This document shows positions 47,706-59,117 of a stretch of DNA of 64,000 nucleotides, piece after piece. Made by a program: the position numbers and the translations under genes. Location of the stretch: NCBI RefSeq assembly GCF_000772935.1, contig NZ_JPVR01000071.1:92618-156617 (forward strand), given 5' to 3'. Source of the stretch: Lysinibacillus boronitolerans JCM 21713 = 10a = NBRC 103108. Lineage in GTDB: Bacteria; Bacillota; Bacilli; Bacillales_A; Planococcaceae. Under the pieces are notes generated by a model. It had not been told where the DNA came from and did no database searches. It saw only the letters and a program-made list of their open reading frames with translations. The stretch's first letter is position 1; each line of letters starts with the position of its first letter.

Positions 47706-50113
47706 GCTTTTTGATAGCAGAGGTCATTGTAGATGTCTCTACTTACCATGTAGACCGTCCATTTGACTATCGAGTACCTGGAGAATGGATGAATGTTATC
47801 GAATTAGGATGTCGTGTTAAAGTGCCATTTGGTCCAAGAAATGTCTTGGGTTTTGTCGTTGGATTAAAGGAAGAAACAGATGTCCCGTTGAATAAACTAA
47901 AGGCAATCACTCAAATTCTAGATATGGAGCCAGTCCTGACAGAAGAGATGCTACAAATGGCGAAGTGGTTGAAGAACGATACGATTTGCTATGAAATAGA
48001 TGCCTTGCAAGTGATGTTACCATCTGCACTTCGAGCCAAGTATGAAAAAACGATTAAGTTACAACAAGGTCAACAATTGCCACTAGAGGCACAGGATATT
48101 TTCGGAAAGCGTCAACGAGCAAGTTTTAAAGAATTTGAGCGAGCTAGCTTACTACCCTTATTAAAGCAATTGGTTGCAGAAAACATTGTTACTATCGAAA
48201 ATGTTGTGAAGCAGCAGGGGAATGTGAAAGAAATTCGAATGGTTCAAATAACAGCGGACCAACAACTTATTGAACGTGCTTCAGAGCAGTCATCCAGAGC
48301 AGTTAAACAACGGCTATTACTACAATGGATGTGCCAACACTTAGGAGAGGTTTTTTCTCCACACCAAATTTGTGACGAGGCAGGGGTCTCTATATCAGTA
48401 TTAGAGGCAGTGATTGACAAAGGAGCTGCTCAATTTATTCAAGAGGAAGTCTTTCGTGATCCATTTACGAAGGAAGTTTCACGTACACAAGCCTTACAAT
48501 TAACAGATGAGCAGCAGGTTGCGCTTCAAGCGATTACTACTGCTATGGACCAGCAAATAGCGCAAACCTTTTTATTACATGGTGTAACAGGAAGTGGCAA
48601 AACAGAGGTTTATTTGCAGGCCATTCAAAAGGTACTAGAAGAAGGAAAAGAAGCCATTATGCTCGTACCTGAAATCTCTTTAACTCCACAAATGACCGAA
48701 CGATTCCGCAGTCGCTTTGGTGAGATGGTTGCTGTGATGCATAGTGGATTATCTGTAGGGGAGAAGTATGATGAATGGCGTAAAATCCAACAGGGTAAAG
48801 TGAAGGTCGTAGTTGGCGCTCGTTCAGCTATTTTTGCTCCCTTTACGAATATAGGGCTTATCATTTTGGATGAGGAACACGAATCAACTTATAAGCAAGA
48901 AGATTCACCGCGTTATCATGCAAGAGATGTAGCCATCTGGCGTAGTGAATATTATAAATGTCCTATTATTTTAGGAAGTGCGACACCAGCATTAGAGTCA
49001 TTTGCAAGAGCTAAAAAGGGAGTGTATACGCTACTCTCATTAAAACACCGTGCTTTACATCAGGCTTTGCCGACTGTTTTTATTGCAGATATGCGTGAAG
49101 AGCTGAGACAAGGTAATCGTTCAATGTTTTCTCAAACACTTATTGAGGCAATCCGTGCAAGACTTGAGAAAAATGAGCAAATGGTGCTGTTTTTAAATCG
49201 TCGTGGCTATTCTTCGTTTGTACTCTGTCGAGATTGTGGTACAGTCGTTCAATGTCCAAATTGTGATATTTCCTTAACCTATCATCGAACAACTGAAAAA
49301 TTGAAATGTCATTATTGTGGTTACGAGGAACATGTTCCTCAAATATGTCCGCAATGTCAAAGTGATCATATTCGTTATTTTGGTACTGGTACACAAAAGG
49401 TGGAAGAGGAACTGTATAAATTGTTTCCTGAGGCAAGAGTAATACGTATGGATGTAGATACTACGAAGCATAAAGGGGCCCATGAAGAAATATTGGAGAC
49501 TTTTGGGGCAGGGCGAGCAGATATTTTGCTGGGTACTCAAATGATCGCAAAGGGCTTGGATTTTCCAAATATCACACTAGTCGGTGTACTTAGTGCCGAT
49601 ACATCCCTACATTTACCTGATTACCGCGCAGCAGAGCGGACCTTTCAGCTATTAACACAGGTAAGTGGCAGGGCTGGGAGACATGACAAGCCAGGGGAAG
49701 TCATCATTCAAACGTATACACCTGAGCATTACGCAATTGAATTAGCTAAAACTCAGGATTATGAGCCATTTTATGAACGAGAAATGTTTTTACGTCGCCG
49801 ATCCAACTATCCACCTTATTATTTTGTAGCTCTTATTCAATTATCCCATGAAGATGTCATGACGGCTGCTGAATATGCTGGTCGAGTGGCTGATTGGTTA
49901 CGAGGAAACTTATCGAATCAAGTAGCAATTATAGGACCAACAACTGCGAGTATTGCTCGTCTCCAAAATAGATATCGTTATCAATGTTTGATAAAATATA
50001 AAATTGAACCAAATCTAATTCCAGTGTTACAACGTCTACTTGCCATGTATAGAGCAGAGTGGGTTAAACAAGGAATATTAATGACCGTAGATTTAGATCC
50101 GTCTACTATATAG
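47702..50113 (+). CDS. priA: Primosomal replication helicase PriA
   Basis: 3'-5' helicase that restarts stalled replication forks. N-terminal DNA-binding domain (STYHVDRPFDYRVP), Walker A GVTGSGKTE near residue 294, DEEH box near 390, and a zinc-binding Cys array (CRDCGTVVQCPNC and CHYCG and CPQC, residues about 508-552). 803 residues, complete. Overlaps coaBC by 4 bases. Confidence 0.97.
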   Translation: MSFLIAEVIVDVSTYHVDRPFDYRVPGEWMNVIELGCRVKVPFGPRNVLGFVVGLKEETDVPLNKLKAITQILDMEPVLTEEMLQMAKWLKNDTICYEIDALQVMLPSALRAKYEKTIKLQQGQQLPLEAQDIFGKRQRASFKEFERASLLPLLKQLVAENIVTIENVVKQQGNVKEIRMVQITADQQLIERASEQSSRAVKQRLLLQWMCQHLGEVFSPHQICDEAGVSISVLEAVIDKGAAQFIQEEVFRDPFTKEVSRTQALQLTDEQQVALQAITTAMDQQIAQTFLLHGVTGSGKTEVYLQAIQKVLEEGKEAIMLVPEISLTPQMTERFRSRFGEMVAVMHSGLSVGEKYDEWRKIQQGKVKVVVGARSAIFAPFTNIGLIILDEEHESTYKQEDSPRYHARDVAIWRSEYYKCPIILGSATPALESFARAKKGVYTLLSLKHRALHQALPTVFIADMREELRQGNRSMFSQTLIEAIRARLEKNEQMVLFLNRRGYSSFVLCRDCGTVVQCPNCDISLTYHRTTEKLKCHYCGYEEHVPQICPQCQSDHIRYFGTGTQKVEEELYKLFPEARVIRMDVDTTKHKGAHEEILETFGAGRADILLGTQMIAKGLDFPNITLVGVLSADTSLHLPDYRAAERTFQLLTQVSGRAGRHDKPGEVIIQTYTPEHYAIELAKTQDYEPFYEREMFLRRRSNYPPYYFVALIQLSHEDVMTAAEYAGRVADWLRGNLSNQVAIIGPTTASIARLQNRYRYQCLIKYKIEPNLIPVLQRLLAMYRAEWVKQGILMTVDLDPSTI

Positions 50114-50197
50114 TTAGCGTGTAATAATAGCACGATTATTAATAAAAGTATCAAATAGCTAGTGAACTAGCTTTAAAGCAGAAATGAGGAAATCATA

Positions 50198-50692
50198 ATG
50201 GCAATAAAAAAAGTAATTGAAAACCCTGCAAACGTACTATCAACACCGTGTGCTGAAGTGACAGAAATCAATGATGAAATTATTACATTACTTGATGATT
50301 TATATGACACAATGGTGGAATATGATGGCGTTGGAATTGCGGCACCACAAATAGACGTAGGGTTACGCGTAGCAATTGTTGAACTAGGTGAAGAACGTGA
50401 TATTTTAGAAATGATTAATCCAACTGTCGTTGAAACGGACGGAGCAGAAGTAGATATTGAAGGATGCTTGAGCTTTCCAGGGTTATATGGAGAAGTGGAA
50501 CGTCCTAGTTATGTCAAAATTGAAGCATGTGATCGTGAAGGACGTGTTTATGAATTAGAGGCGGGTGGCTTTGATGCTCGTGCGATCTTACATGAAATTG
50601 ATCATTTAGATGGCGTGCTTTTCGATTCAAAAATCAAGCGTATTGTTACTGCAGAAGAGCTAGAAGAAATGTACGCAGAAGAGGAGGAATAA
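50198..50692 (+). CDS. def: Peptide deformylase
   Basis: Removes formyl from new polypeptides. Motif 1 GVGIAAPQI, motif 2 EGCLSFPG with the metal Cys, motif 3 HEIDH with two His ligands. 164 residues, type I-like length. 84-base gap after priA with GAGGAAA before the ATG. Immediately upstream of fmt. Confidence 0.97.
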   Translation: MAIKKVIENPANVLSTPCAEVTEINDEIITLLDDLYDTMVEYDGVGIAAPQIDVGLRVAIVELGEERDILEMINPTVVETDGAEVDIEGCLSFPGLYGEVERPSYVKIEACDREGRVYELEAGGFDARAILHEIDHLDGVLFDSKIKRIVTAEELEEMYAEEEE

Positions 50693-50693
50693 A

Positions 50694-51635
50694 ATGACAT
50701 CTATCATTTTTATGGGGACACCTGACTTCTCCGCACCTATTTTGCGTATGCTACATCATGAAGGATATGCTATTAAGGCAGTTGTAACACAACCAGATCG
50801 TCCAGTAGGGCGTAAGCGAGTACTAACACCGCCTCCTGTAAAGGCAACGGCATTGGAACTTGGCATACCGATTATTCAGCCCGAAAAATTGCGTGGCTCT
50901 GAGGAATTACAGCAAATTCTTGCTTTACAGCCCGATTTAGTAATAACTGCTGCGTTTGGTCAAATATTACCAAAAGAGCTATTGGATGCACCATCTCTTG
51001 GTTGTATTAATGTCCATGCCTCACTATTACCAAAATATCGTGGAGGTGCTCCAATTCACCAAGCCGTCATGGATGGTGAAAAAGAAACTGGGGTAACAAT
51101 CATGTATATGGCAGAAAAGCTTGATGCGGGAGATATTATCTCTCAAAAAGCAATCCCTATTGAGGAAGATGATCATACTGGTGGCCTTTTTGATAAGCTA
51201 AGTAAGGTTGGGTGTGAATTACTTAAGGAAACACTTCCTTCTATTATAAATGGTACAAATAACCGTACAGTTCAAGATGAAGCACAAGTTACCTTTGCAA
51301 GTAATATTTCAAGGGAGCAGGAACGCATCGATTGGACAAACGATGCTGCTACTCTGTACAATCAAGTGCGCGGTCTTCATCCGTGGCCTGTTGCTTATAC
51401 GACTTTTGAGGATGGGAATTTTAAAGTATGGTGGGCAACGATTGGCAAAAGTAAGCATGAGGCTAATCCAGGTACAGTGGTTGCCATTGACAAAGATCAT
51501 TTTGAGGTAGCAGCTGGCAACGGAACAACTTTAGCATTATATGATGTGCAACCAGCTGGTAAAAAGCGCATGACCGCAGAGGAATATTTACGTGGGACAG
51601 GTTCTAAATTACAGATTGGGGACCAATTTAAATGA
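50694..51635 (+). CDS. fmt: Methionyl-tRNA formyltransferase
   Basis: Formylates initiator Met-tRNA. Formyl transfer domain with the family segments [36 protein letters not shown] and [11 protein letters not shown]-terminal domain at about 205-310. 313 residues. Starts 1 base after def stops; overlaps rsmB by 4. Confidence 0.97.
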   Translation: MTSIIFMGTPDFSAPILRMLHHEGYAIKAVVTQPDRPVGRKRVLTPPPVKATALELGIPIIQPEKLRGSEELQQILALQPDLVITAAFGQILPKELLDAPSLGCINVHASLLPKYRGGAPIHQAVMDGEKETGVTIMYMAEKLDAGDIISQKAIPIEEDDHTGGLFDKLSKVGCELLKETLPSIINGTNNRTVQDEAQVTFASNISREQERIDWTNDAATLYNQVRGLHPWPVAYTTFEDGNFKVWWATIGKSKHEANPGTVVAIDKDHFEVAAGNGTTLALYDVQPAGKKRMTAEEYLRGTGSKLQIGDQFK

Positions 51636-52993
51636 GTAAAAAAAGTGTAGTGATTTGGGATGGCAATGTACGAGATGCCGCATTGTCAATTCTATTAGCA
51701 GTTGATAAAAATCAGGCCTATAGCAACTTATTGCTAAATGAAACAATTAAACGACATAAAATTGAAGCAAAAGATCGTGCTTTATTGACTGAAATAACGT
51801 ATGGAACTTTACAGCATAAAATGACACTTGATTATTACTTAGAGCCATTTATTCGCGGTTCAATTGATCATTGGGTTCGCTGGCTATTAAGAATCTCGTT
51901 GTATCAAATCCATTATTTAACACGTATTCCTCCACATGCTGCGGTAAATGAAGCAGTAGAAATTGCCAAGCGTCGAGGACATCGTGGAATCGCTTCTATG
52001 GTCAATGGTATATTAAGATCCGTGTTACGCAGTGGAGTCCCTTCAACAGATGACATAGCAGATCCAATTGAGCGTCTTTCTATAGAAACAAGTCATCCAG
52101 TGTGGTTAGTTCAACGATTTGTTGATAACTATGGTCTGGCAGTAGCGACTGAGATGTTACATGAAAATAATAGACCGCCTGTGCAGACTGTTCGTGTTAA
52201 TAAAACAAAAGCAACCGTTGAACAGGCTATTGCCGAGTTAAATTCAGAGGGTTTAACTGCCAAGCAAAGCGATGTTATACCAGAGTGCTTACACATTACA
52301 AACGGCCAACCAGCTCGTACGAAAGCCTTTAAAGAAGGTATGATTACTATTCAGGATGAAAGTTCAATGATACCTGCTAATGTGCTAAATCCATCTCCAG
52401 GTATGCGTGTCTTGGATATGTGCGCGGCACCTGGTGGAAAAACAACGCATATAGCCGAAATAATGAAAAATGAAGGTTCCATTTTAGCAACAGACCTTCA
52501 TCCACATAAATTAGATTTAATCGACCATAATACAGAGCGTCTAGGGCTTGATATTGTTGAAACAGCCCCGATTGATGGAAGGAAAGCGCCTGAATTTTTA
52601 CAAGCAGCGTCTTTTGATGCTATCTTAGTGGATGCACCATGTAGTGGACTAGGGGTTATGCGACGTAAGCCAGATATTAAATATACAAAGCGTGAGGAAG
52701 ATTTAGAAAGTCTTCAAAAAATCCAATTAGCTTTACTCGATGCAGCCACAAAAGTATTGAAAACTGATGGCAAGCTTGTATACAGTACGTGTACAGTAGA
52801 CATACAAGAAAACGAAGGTACAGTGCAAGCCTTTTTAACAGCACATCCAGAAATGGAAGCTATACAACTAGAGTCTTTACCAACAAAATTAGCGGAAAAG
52901 CAAGCTAATGGCATGCTTCAAGTCTTTCCACAAGACTTTGGCAGTGACGGTTTCTTTGTCGCCGCCTTTCGTAAAAAAGGAGAATCCAACTAA
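51632..52993 (+). CDS. rsmB: 16S rRNA (cytosine-967-C5)-methyltransferase RsmB
   Basis: SAM-dependent m5C methyltransferase. NusB-like N-terminal domain (residues about 10-140), SAM site [17 protein letters not shown], catalytic motifs [15 protein letters not shown] and [12 protein letters not shown] (the two Cys of the m5C family). 453 residues. One base overlap with rlmN. Confidence 0.95.
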   Translation: MSKKSVVIWDGNVRDAALSILLAVDKNQAYSNLLLNETIKRHKIEAKDRALLTEITYGTLQHKMTLDYYLEPFIRGSIDHWVRWLLRISLYQIHYLTRIPPHAAVNEAVEIAKRRGHRGIASMVNGILRSVLRSGVPSTDDIADPIERLSIETSHPVWLVQRFVDNYGLAVATEMLHENNRPPVQTVRVNKTKATVEQAIAELNSEGLTAKQSDVIPECLHITNGQPARTKAFKEGMITIQDESSMIPANVLNPSPGMRVLDMCAAPGGKTTHIAEIMKNEGSILATDLHPHKLDLIDHNTERLGLDIVETAPIDGRKAPEFLQAASFDAILVDAPCSGLGVMRRKPDIKYTKREEDLESLQKIQLALLDAATKVLKTDGKLVYSTCTVDIQENEGTVQAFLTAHPEMEAIQLESLPTKLAEKQANGMLQVFPQDFGSDGFFVAAFRKKGESN

Positions 52994-54135
52994 TGGTGGA
53001 TCAAGAGAAATTTAATGAACGTATTAACGATTTAGTCGAAGAAGCAGAAGAAAAGCCCGTTCGACGTGTAAAAAAAGAAAAGCCAAATTTAAAAGAATCC
53101 ATTTATTCTTTACAACCTCATCAATTAGAAGAATGGCTAAAGGAAAATGGTGAAAAGCCTTTCCGCGCTGCTCAAATTTTTGACTGGTTGTATAATAAAC
53201 GTGTAAAGACATTTGAAGAAATGTCAAACCTTTCAAAGGGATTACGCGAAAAGCTAACAGCAAATTTTGCATTATCCACACTCTCAACCATTATTAAACA
53301 GGAATCTAAAGATGGTACCATTAAATTTTTATTTCAATTACAAGATGGGTATTCAATAGAAACGGTATTAATGCGCCATGAGTATGGAAATTCTGTTTGT
53401 GTAACAACACAAGTAGGCTGCCGAATTGGCTGTACGTTTTGCGCATCCACTCTAGGTGGTTTGAAGCGACATTTATTAGCAGGAGAAATCGTTGAGCAAG
53501 TTGTCAAAGTGCAGCAAACTTTAGATGAATTAGGTGAGCGAGTATCACATATTGTCATTATGGGTATTGGCGAACCTTTTGATAACTATGATGCAATGAT
53601 GAACTTCTTAAAAGTGATCAACCATGAAAAAGGTTTAAATATCGGTGCACGTCATATTACAGTATCAACATCTGGTATTGTTCCGAAAATTTATCAATTT
53701 GCAGATGAACAATTACAAATTAACTTTGCTGTCTCTCTGCATGCGCCAAACCAGGAAGCACGTCAAAAGCTAATGCCAATTGCTCGTGCTTATAAATTAG
53801 AAGAATTAATGGAAGCTGTACGATACTATACTAAAAAAACAGGTCGACGAGTGAGTTTTGAGTATGGATTAATGTCTGGCGAAAATGATTCAGTAGAAAT
53901 AGCAGAGGAGCTATCTGCATTAATTAAAGGAATTAAATGTCATGTCAACTTAATTCCTGTAAACTATGTACCAGAACGTGATTATGTTCGTACATCTCGT
54001 AGTCAAATTTTTGCTTTTGAAAAAACATTAAAGAAAAATGGTATTAACGTAACGATCCGCCGAGAGCAAGGTGCAGATATCGCTGCTGCGTGTGGTCAAT
54101 TACGTGCACAAGAGAGATCTGAAGAAACGAGGTGA
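52993..54135 (+). CDS. rlmN: 23S rRNA (adenine-2503-C2)-methyltransferase RlmN
   Basis: Radical SAM enzyme methylating A2503 of 23S rRNA and some tRNAs. Cluster motif [33 protein letters not shown] and the second catalytic Cys in IAAACGQLR near the C-terminus. 380 residues, with a slightly longer basic N-terminus than the B. subtilis protein. Confidence 0.96.
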   Translation: MVDQEKFNERINDLVEEAEEKPVRRVKKEKPNLKESIYSLQPHQLEEWLKENGEKPFRAAQIFDWLYNKRVKTFEEMSNLSKGLREKLTANFALSTLSTIIKQESKDGTIKFLFQLQDGYSIETVLMRHEYGNSVCVTTQVGCRIGCTFCASTLGGLKRHLLAGEIVEQVVKVQQTLDELGERVSHIVIMGIGEPFDNYDAMMNFLKVINHEKGLNIGARHITVSTSGIVPKIYQFADEQLQINFAVSLHAPNQEARQKLMPIARAYKLEELMEAVRYYTKKTGRRVSFEYGLMSGENDSVEIAEELSALIKGIKCHVNLIPVNYVPERDYVRTSRSQIFAFEKTLKKNGINVTIRREQGADIAAACGQLRAQERSEETR

Positions 54136-54141
54136 CCAGTA

Positions 54142-54891
54142 TTGGAATACACAGTCGAAAGTGATATTGGTTTAAAACGATCCATTAATGAGGACCGTGC
54201 TGCATTCTTTAAACGTCCAGATGGGCTTGCACTAGCACTTGTTGCGGATGGCATGGGTGGTCATAATGCTGGTGATGTAGCAAGTGATATGGCAATCCAA
54301 CAGATGGAATCCTTTTTTTTACAGGCAGACACACATCATTTTGTATCCACAACATCAAAAAAAGAATGGTTATTACAAACAGTTCAACAATTGAATAAAA
54401 CAATATATGACTATTCTTTATCACATGAAGACTGTAAAGGAATGGGCACGACATTTATTGCGGTGTTAATCGAAGAACAACATTGCTTCATTGCACATGT
54501 GGGGGACAGTCGTGTGTATTATTTCTTTGAAGATGGTGCACAACAAATAACAAGAGATCATTCATATGTGAACGTCTTGGTTGAAAATGGTGAGATAAGC
54601 GAAGAAGAGGCTTTGACACATCCAAAGAAAAATTTCATCTTAAAAGCGGTTGGGACAGAGGAAACAATCGAACCAGACTTTTATGAAGTAGATTTAGCAT
54701 CAGAATCGTATTTACTCATTTGTTCAGATGGACTAAGCAATAAACTAACAGTTTATGAAATGGCATCGATAATTACGTATCCAGATTCTATTGAGGAGAA
54801 GGGACGTAAACTTGTGGAATTAGCAAATGCCAGCGGGGGAGAAGATAATATCTCCCTCGTGCTATTAACAAAAAAGGATGAGGAGGTGTAA
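54142..54891 (+). CDS. prpC: PP2C-type Ser/Thr phosphatase PrpC (Stp)
   Basis: Mn-dependent phosphatase that reverses PrkC phosphorylation. PP2C motifs are in order: SINEDRAAFF, VADGMGGHNAGDVAS, AHVGDSRVYYF, ICSDGLSNK and GGEDNISLVLL. 249 residues. TTG start at 54142 with GAGGTGA 6 bases upstream. Paired with prkC as in nearly all Bacilli. Confidence 0.95.
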   Translation: MEYTVESDIGLKRSINEDRAAFFKRPDGLALALVADGMGGHNAGDVASDMAIQQMESFFLQADTHHFVSTTSKKEWLLQTVQQLNKTIYDYSLSHEDCKGMGTTFIAVLIEEQHCFIAHVGDSRVYYFFEDGAQQITRDHSYVNVLVENGEISEEEALTHPKKNFILKAVGTEETIEPDFYEVDLASESYLLICSDGLSNKLTVYEMASIITYPDSIEEKGRKLVELANASGGEDNISLVLLTKKDEEV

Positions 54892-54893
54892 GA

Positions 54894-56882
54894 ATGCTTG
54901 TAGGTAAAAGAATTAGTGACCGTTATAAAATTATAGAACTCATTGGTGGCGGAGGTATGTCCAATGTTTATTTAGCACACGATATGATCTTAAATCGTGA
55001 TGTAGCCATTAAAATATTACGCTATGATTTTTCCAATGAGGATGAATTACATCGACGTTTTCAACGTGAGGCACTGTCTGCTACAAGTCTTACACATCCG
55101 AATATTGTTAGTGTTTATGATGTAGGTGACGATGGGGATCTACATTATATTGTGATGGAATATGTTCAAGGAAAAACATTAAAGCAGTACATACAAGAAT
55201 TTGCACCAATTTCTCCTGCTAGAAGTGTGCATATTATGAAGCAATTAACGTCTGCCATAGCTAATGCCCATGAAAACCATATTATCCACCGTGATATTAA
55301 ACCGCAAAATATTTTAATGGATGCAGAAGGTAATGTGAAAATTACGGATTTCGGTATTGCCATGACGTTAAGTGCTACATCGTTTACTCAAACAAACTCT
55401 GTGCTTGGTACAGTGCATTATTTATCACCAGAGCAAGCGCGCGGCGGTACAGCTACAAACAAATCAGATATTTACGCACTCGGTATTGTGTTATATGAAT
55501 TATTAACAGGTGAACTTCCATTTTCTGGTGAATCAGCTGTTTCAATTGCACTTAAGCATTTACAAGCCGAAACGCCTTCTGTCCGTGCTTTTGATGCAAC
55601 GATTCCTCAAAGCTTGGAAAATGTAGTTTTAAAGGCTACTGCCAAAGATTCATCCCATCGTTATACTACAGTGGAAGAAATGTATGAGGATTTGGAAACC
55701 GTACTATCACCGTCTCGAATCAACGATCCCAAATTTGTCATCCCTGTGGATAATGATGTGACGAAGGCTATTCCCATCATTAAAGAGCAGATGCATAAAA
55801 AAGACGAAGATTTAACCAAAACAAGAGTTATTGAACCGATTATGGAAGCTAAAGCTCCTTCTCAACCACAGCCTAAAAAGCCTGTAGAAAAGCCAGTTCC
55901 CGTTAAGGCAAAGAAGAAAAATTGGCCAAAGTATGTTGCGGGACTATTTATTGCAGCGATTGTCATTTTCCTATTCTTTATTTTTGCAAAAGATTTATTT
56001 AGCCCGAAAAAAGTGGCTATACCAGATGTAGCAAATTTAACAATAGAGGAAGCGACAAAAAAATTAGAAGCAGATGGATTTGTTGTTGGTGAAGAGCATC
56101 AGGAGCGAAATCACGAGGAAATTGAAAAGGGGAAGGTTATTGAAACAGACCCTGCAAAAAATGCATTACGTGAAAAAGGCTCAGAGGTAGACTTAATCGT
56201 TAGTTTAGGTGTAGAGATGACGACTGTTGATAATTATGTAGGACAAAATTATAGTCAAGTTGAAGCTTTAATAAAAGGTAAATATAAGGATGTCATAAAA
56301 GAGGATGTTCCTTCTCGTGAACCAGAAGGAAGAATCATTGAGCAAAGCATACCGCCAAATTCTGAGGTAGTAGCGAAAGAAGAAACAATCACGTTTAAAG
56401 TTAGCCAAGGAGTTAGGATGGTAAGGGTTGAAAACGTTGTAAATTATACGAAAGCGGATATGGATGACTATGTGAAAAGAGTAGGTCTCAATTGGCGTAT
56501 CTCTCGTGAAGAACATCATGAGACCATCCCAGCTGGCAGTGTAATTTCGCAATTGACAAAAGCGGGTACTATGGTAGAGGAAGGTTCTATGATATCTGTT
56601 GTCATAAGTAAAGGACCAGCGAAACAGCCTGATAAACTACGTATCATACCTGTAGTCATTGAGTATAAACCTACAGAAGAGGGAATAGCCCAAAACATTC
56701 GAGTTGAAATTCAAGATAAAAATCATACATTGTCTGAACCAGTGGAAGTATTTGAAATTTTAAGTGATACGCCATACAACATTCAGCTTACAATTGAAGA
56801 TGGCAAAGATGCGAGTTATAGAATAATCCGTGACTCAGAAATAATTTTAGAAGGCAAAGTTAATTATAATGATGTCGATTAA
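54894..56882 (+). CDS. prkC: Membrane Ser/Thr kinase PrkC with PASTA domains
   Basis: Senses muropeptides/lipid II-type ligands outside the cell and controls germination and cell-wall processes. Kinase domain residues 1-270 (HRDIKPQN near 132, DFG near 152, SPEQARG). Basic linker, single membrane helix at about 346-367, then three PASTA repeats (about 375-575) and a C-terminal beta domain. 662 residues. AGGAGGTG before the ATG. Confidence 0.96.
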   Translation: MLVGKRISDRYKIIELIGGGGMSNVYLAHDMILNRDVAIKILRYDFSNEDELHRRFQREALSATSLTHPNIVSVYDVGDDGDLHYIVMEYVQGKTLKQYIQEFAPISPARSVHIMKQLTSAIANAHENHIIHRDIKPQNILMDAEGNVKITDFGIAMTLSATSFTQTNSVLGTVHYLSPEQARGGTATNKSDIYALGIVLYELLTGELPFSGESAVSIALKHLQAETPSVRAFDATIPQSLENVVLKATAKDSSHRYTTVEEMYEDLETVLSPSRINDPKFVIPVDNDVTKAIPIIKEQMHKKDEDLTKTRVIEPIMEAKAPSQPQPKKPVEKPVPVKAKKKNWPKYVAGLFIAAIVIFLFFIFAKDLFSPKKVAIPDVANLTIEEATKKLEADGFVVGEEHQERNHEEIEKGKVIETDPAKNALREKGSEVDLIVSLGVEMTTVDNYVGQNYSQVEALIKGKYKDVIKEDVPSREPEGRIIEQSIPPNSEVVAKEETITFKVSQGVRMVRVENVVNYTKADMDDYVKRVGLNWRISREEHHETIPAGSVISQLTKAGTMVEEGSMISVVISKGPAKQPDKLRIIPVVIEYKPTEEGIAQNIRVEIQDKNHTLSEPVEVFEILSDTPYNIQLTIEDGKDASYRIIRDSEIILEGKVNYNDVD

Positions 56883-56893
56883 GGAGGAATTGG

Positions 56894-57778
56894 ATGGCGC
56901 AAGGCCAAATAAGAAAAGCATTAAGCGGTTATTATTATGTATTTGATGGACATCAACTGATTCAATGTCGAGGACGTGGGGTATTTCGTAACCGTGGCGA
57001 ATCCCCACTTGTTGGCGATATTGTAGAGTATACAATGGAAACAGAAGGATCCGATGGGACTATACAAAAGATTTTAGAGCGTCAAAATGAATTGGTACGT
57101 CCGCCAATTGCTAATATTGATCAAGGTATTTTGGTATTTTCCGTAAAGGAGCCAAATTTCAATACCATTTTACTGGATCGTTTTTTAGTTGTGTTAGAAT
57201 CCTTCCATGTACATCCTATTATTTGTTTAACAAAAATGGATCTGCTAGAAAAAGATGAACGTGAGGAATTACAAAATTATATAGCAGATTATGAAAGCAT
57301 GGGCTATACAGTTTTGCAAACATATAAAGATGAAGAAGAATTAGTTGAACGATTACGTCCTATTTTAAAGGGAAAAACCACTGTTTTAGCTGGCCAATCG
57401 GGTGTTGGGAAGTCAACTTTGCTTAATACACTAATTCCAGAGTTGAACTTAAAAACGGGTATTATCTCCCAAAGTTTAGGACGGGGTAAACATACCACTC
57501 GTCATGTTGAACTGATAGAAGTCTGTGATGGTTTATTGGCAGATACACCTGGATTTAGTTCCTTTGATTTTGACGAAATTGAGAAAGAAGAATTAGGTGT
57601 ATGTTTTCCTGAAATGGCTAGAGTGGCGGATGATTGTAAATTCAGAGGTTGCTTACACTTGAAAGAGCCTAAATGTGCAGTAAAGGCAGCAGTCGAATCA
57701 GGAGAAATTCGAGACTACCGCTACAAGCATTATGAACAATTTATGCAAGAAATTATGGATCGAAAGCCGAGGTATTAA
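56894..57778 (+). CDS. rsgA: Ribosome small-subunit GTPase RsgA (CpgA)
   Basis: Circularly permuted GTPase acting in 30S maturation; a PrkC substrate in B. subtilis. OB-fold N-terminus, G4 LTKMD near residue 115, G1 GQSGVGKST near 167, G3 ADTPGFSSF, and a C-terminal zinc motif (CKFRGCLHLKEPKC). 294 residues. Overlaps rpe (TAATG). Confidence 0.96.
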   Translation: MAQGQIRKALSGYYYVFDGHQLIQCRGRGVFRNRGESPLVGDIVEYTMETEGSDGTIQKILERQNELVRPPIANIDQGILVFSVKEPNFNTILLDRFLVVLESFHVHPIICLTKMDLLEKDEREELQNYIADYESMGYTVLQTYKDEEELVERLRPILKGKTTVLAGQSGVGKSTLLNTLIPELNLKTGIISQSLGRGKHTTRHVELIEVCDGLLADTPGFSSFDFDEIEKEELGVCFPEMARVADDCKFRGCLHLKEPKCAVKAAVESGEIRDYRYKHYEQFMQEIMDRKPRY

Positions 57779-58449
57779 TGATGATACAAATAGCACCATC
57801 AATATTAGCAGCGAATTTTGCAAAGTTAGGTGAAGAAGTAAAGGAAGTAGAGCAAGCAGGTGCACAACTTATTCATATTGATGTAATGGATGGTCACTTT
57901 GTACCGAATATCTCATTTGGTTCCATTGTATTGGACGCAATCCGTCCTTTAACAAAGTTACCATTAGATGTGCATTTAATGATCGAAAATCCAGATCAGT
58001 ATATTGAACAGTTCGCAAAAGCTGGAGCAGATTATATTACGGTACATGTAGAAGCATGCCGTCATTTGCATCGCACAATTCAATTAATCCGTTCCTTTGG
58101 TGTAAAAGCTGGTGTCGTATTAAATCCACATACACCGATAGAATCAATTCAACACATTTTAGAAGATATTGATATGGTATTATTAATGACTGTTAATCCT
58201 GGATTCGGTGGACAAAAGTTTATCCATTCTGTTGTACCTAAAATTGAAGCATTATCAACAATGATTAAGGAGCGAGGCTTAGATATTGCCATTGAAATTG
58301 ATGGTGGTATTACTGCTGAAACAATTGTGCCATGTGCACAGGCTGGAGCGACAATTTTTGTAGCTGGGTCAGCCATCTATAGTAAAGAAGATCGAACAGC
58401 TGCTCTTCAAGAGATTTTACTTGCTGGCGAGGCAGCGATTAAAGGATGA
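57778..58449 (+). CDS. rpe: Ribulose-phosphate 3-epimerase
   Basis: Interconverts ribulose-5-P and xylulose-5-P. Metal/catalytic motifs HIDVMDGHFVPNISFG, LDVHLMI, MTVNPGFGGQKF and IEIDGGI are intact. The start could be ATG 57778 or ATG 57781, the second codon. 223 residues. Overlaps thiN by 4 bases. Confidence 0.96.
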   Translation: MMIQIAPSILAANFAKLGEEVKEVEQAGAQLIHIDVMDGHFVPNISFGSIVLDAIRPLTKLPLDVHLMIENPDQYIEQFAKAGADYITVHVEACRHLHRTIQLIRSFGVKAGVVLNPHTPIESIQHILEDIDMVLLMTVNPGFGGQKFIHSVVPKIEALSTMIKERGLDIAIEIDGGITAETIVPCAQAGATIFVAGSAIYSKEDRTAALQEILLAGEAAIKG

Positions 58450-59099
58450 CGACAGTCGTTGTTTGTGCAGGTGGTCCAAAAAATGAGCTTTGTTCATTTT
58501 CATCGTTTCAGCAGCAACAGGATGTTGTGTTTATCGGGGCAGATCGTGGCGCATTATATTTAATTGAGCAGGGAATTACTCCCCATGCCATTGTTGGTGA
58601 TTTTGATTCTTTAACAGATGAAGAATATCGACAGGTGATGGCACAAACCAATGATCAACAACGTTTTCAAGAAGAGAAAAATGAAACAGACACGGATTTA
58701 GCTTTGCTTAAAGCCTATACGTTTGCACCAAAAGAAATTGTTTTGACAGGTGTGACGGGTGGGCGTTTAGATCATTATGAGGCAGCTGTTCGTTCTATTT
58801 ATCGGTTACAAAAAGAGCATCCTCAAATTGAACTTAAGATAATCAATCATACTAATATGTTGCAATTTTTACTGCCAGGCACACATACAATTTATGCAGA
58901 TAATCGATACCGATACTTGTCTTTTTTTGCTCACGAGGAGCCTATTCAAGGTGTAACATTACGACAAGTAAAATATGAAACAACGAATGAGGAAATTTCT
59001 TTAGGAACATCTCGATTTACAAGTAATGAAATAATAGGAACTTCAGGGTCTATATCTTTCTCGCAAGGCATATGTTTAATGATAAGAAGCATAGATTAG
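58446..59099 (+). CDS. thiN: Thiamine pyrophosphokinase
   Basis: Converts thiamine to thiamine diphosphate. Family motifs GADRGALYLIEQGI, VGDFDSL, ETDTDLALLKA and TGVTGGRLDH are seen. 217 residues. Last larger gene before spoVM, as in B. subtilis. Confidence 0.94.
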   Translation: MTTVVVCAGGPKNELCSFSSFQQQQDVVFIGADRGALYLIEQGITPHAIVGDFDSLTDEEYRQVMAQTNDQQRFQEEKNETDTDLALLKAYTFAPKEIVLTGVTGGRLDHYEAAVRSIYRLQKEHPQIELKIINHTNMLQFLLPGTHTIYADNRYRYLSFFAHEEPIQGVTLRQVKYETTNEEISLGTSRFTSNEIIGTSGSISFSQGICLMIRSID

Positions 59100-59117
59100 C
59101 GTAAGGGGGAGAGAGTC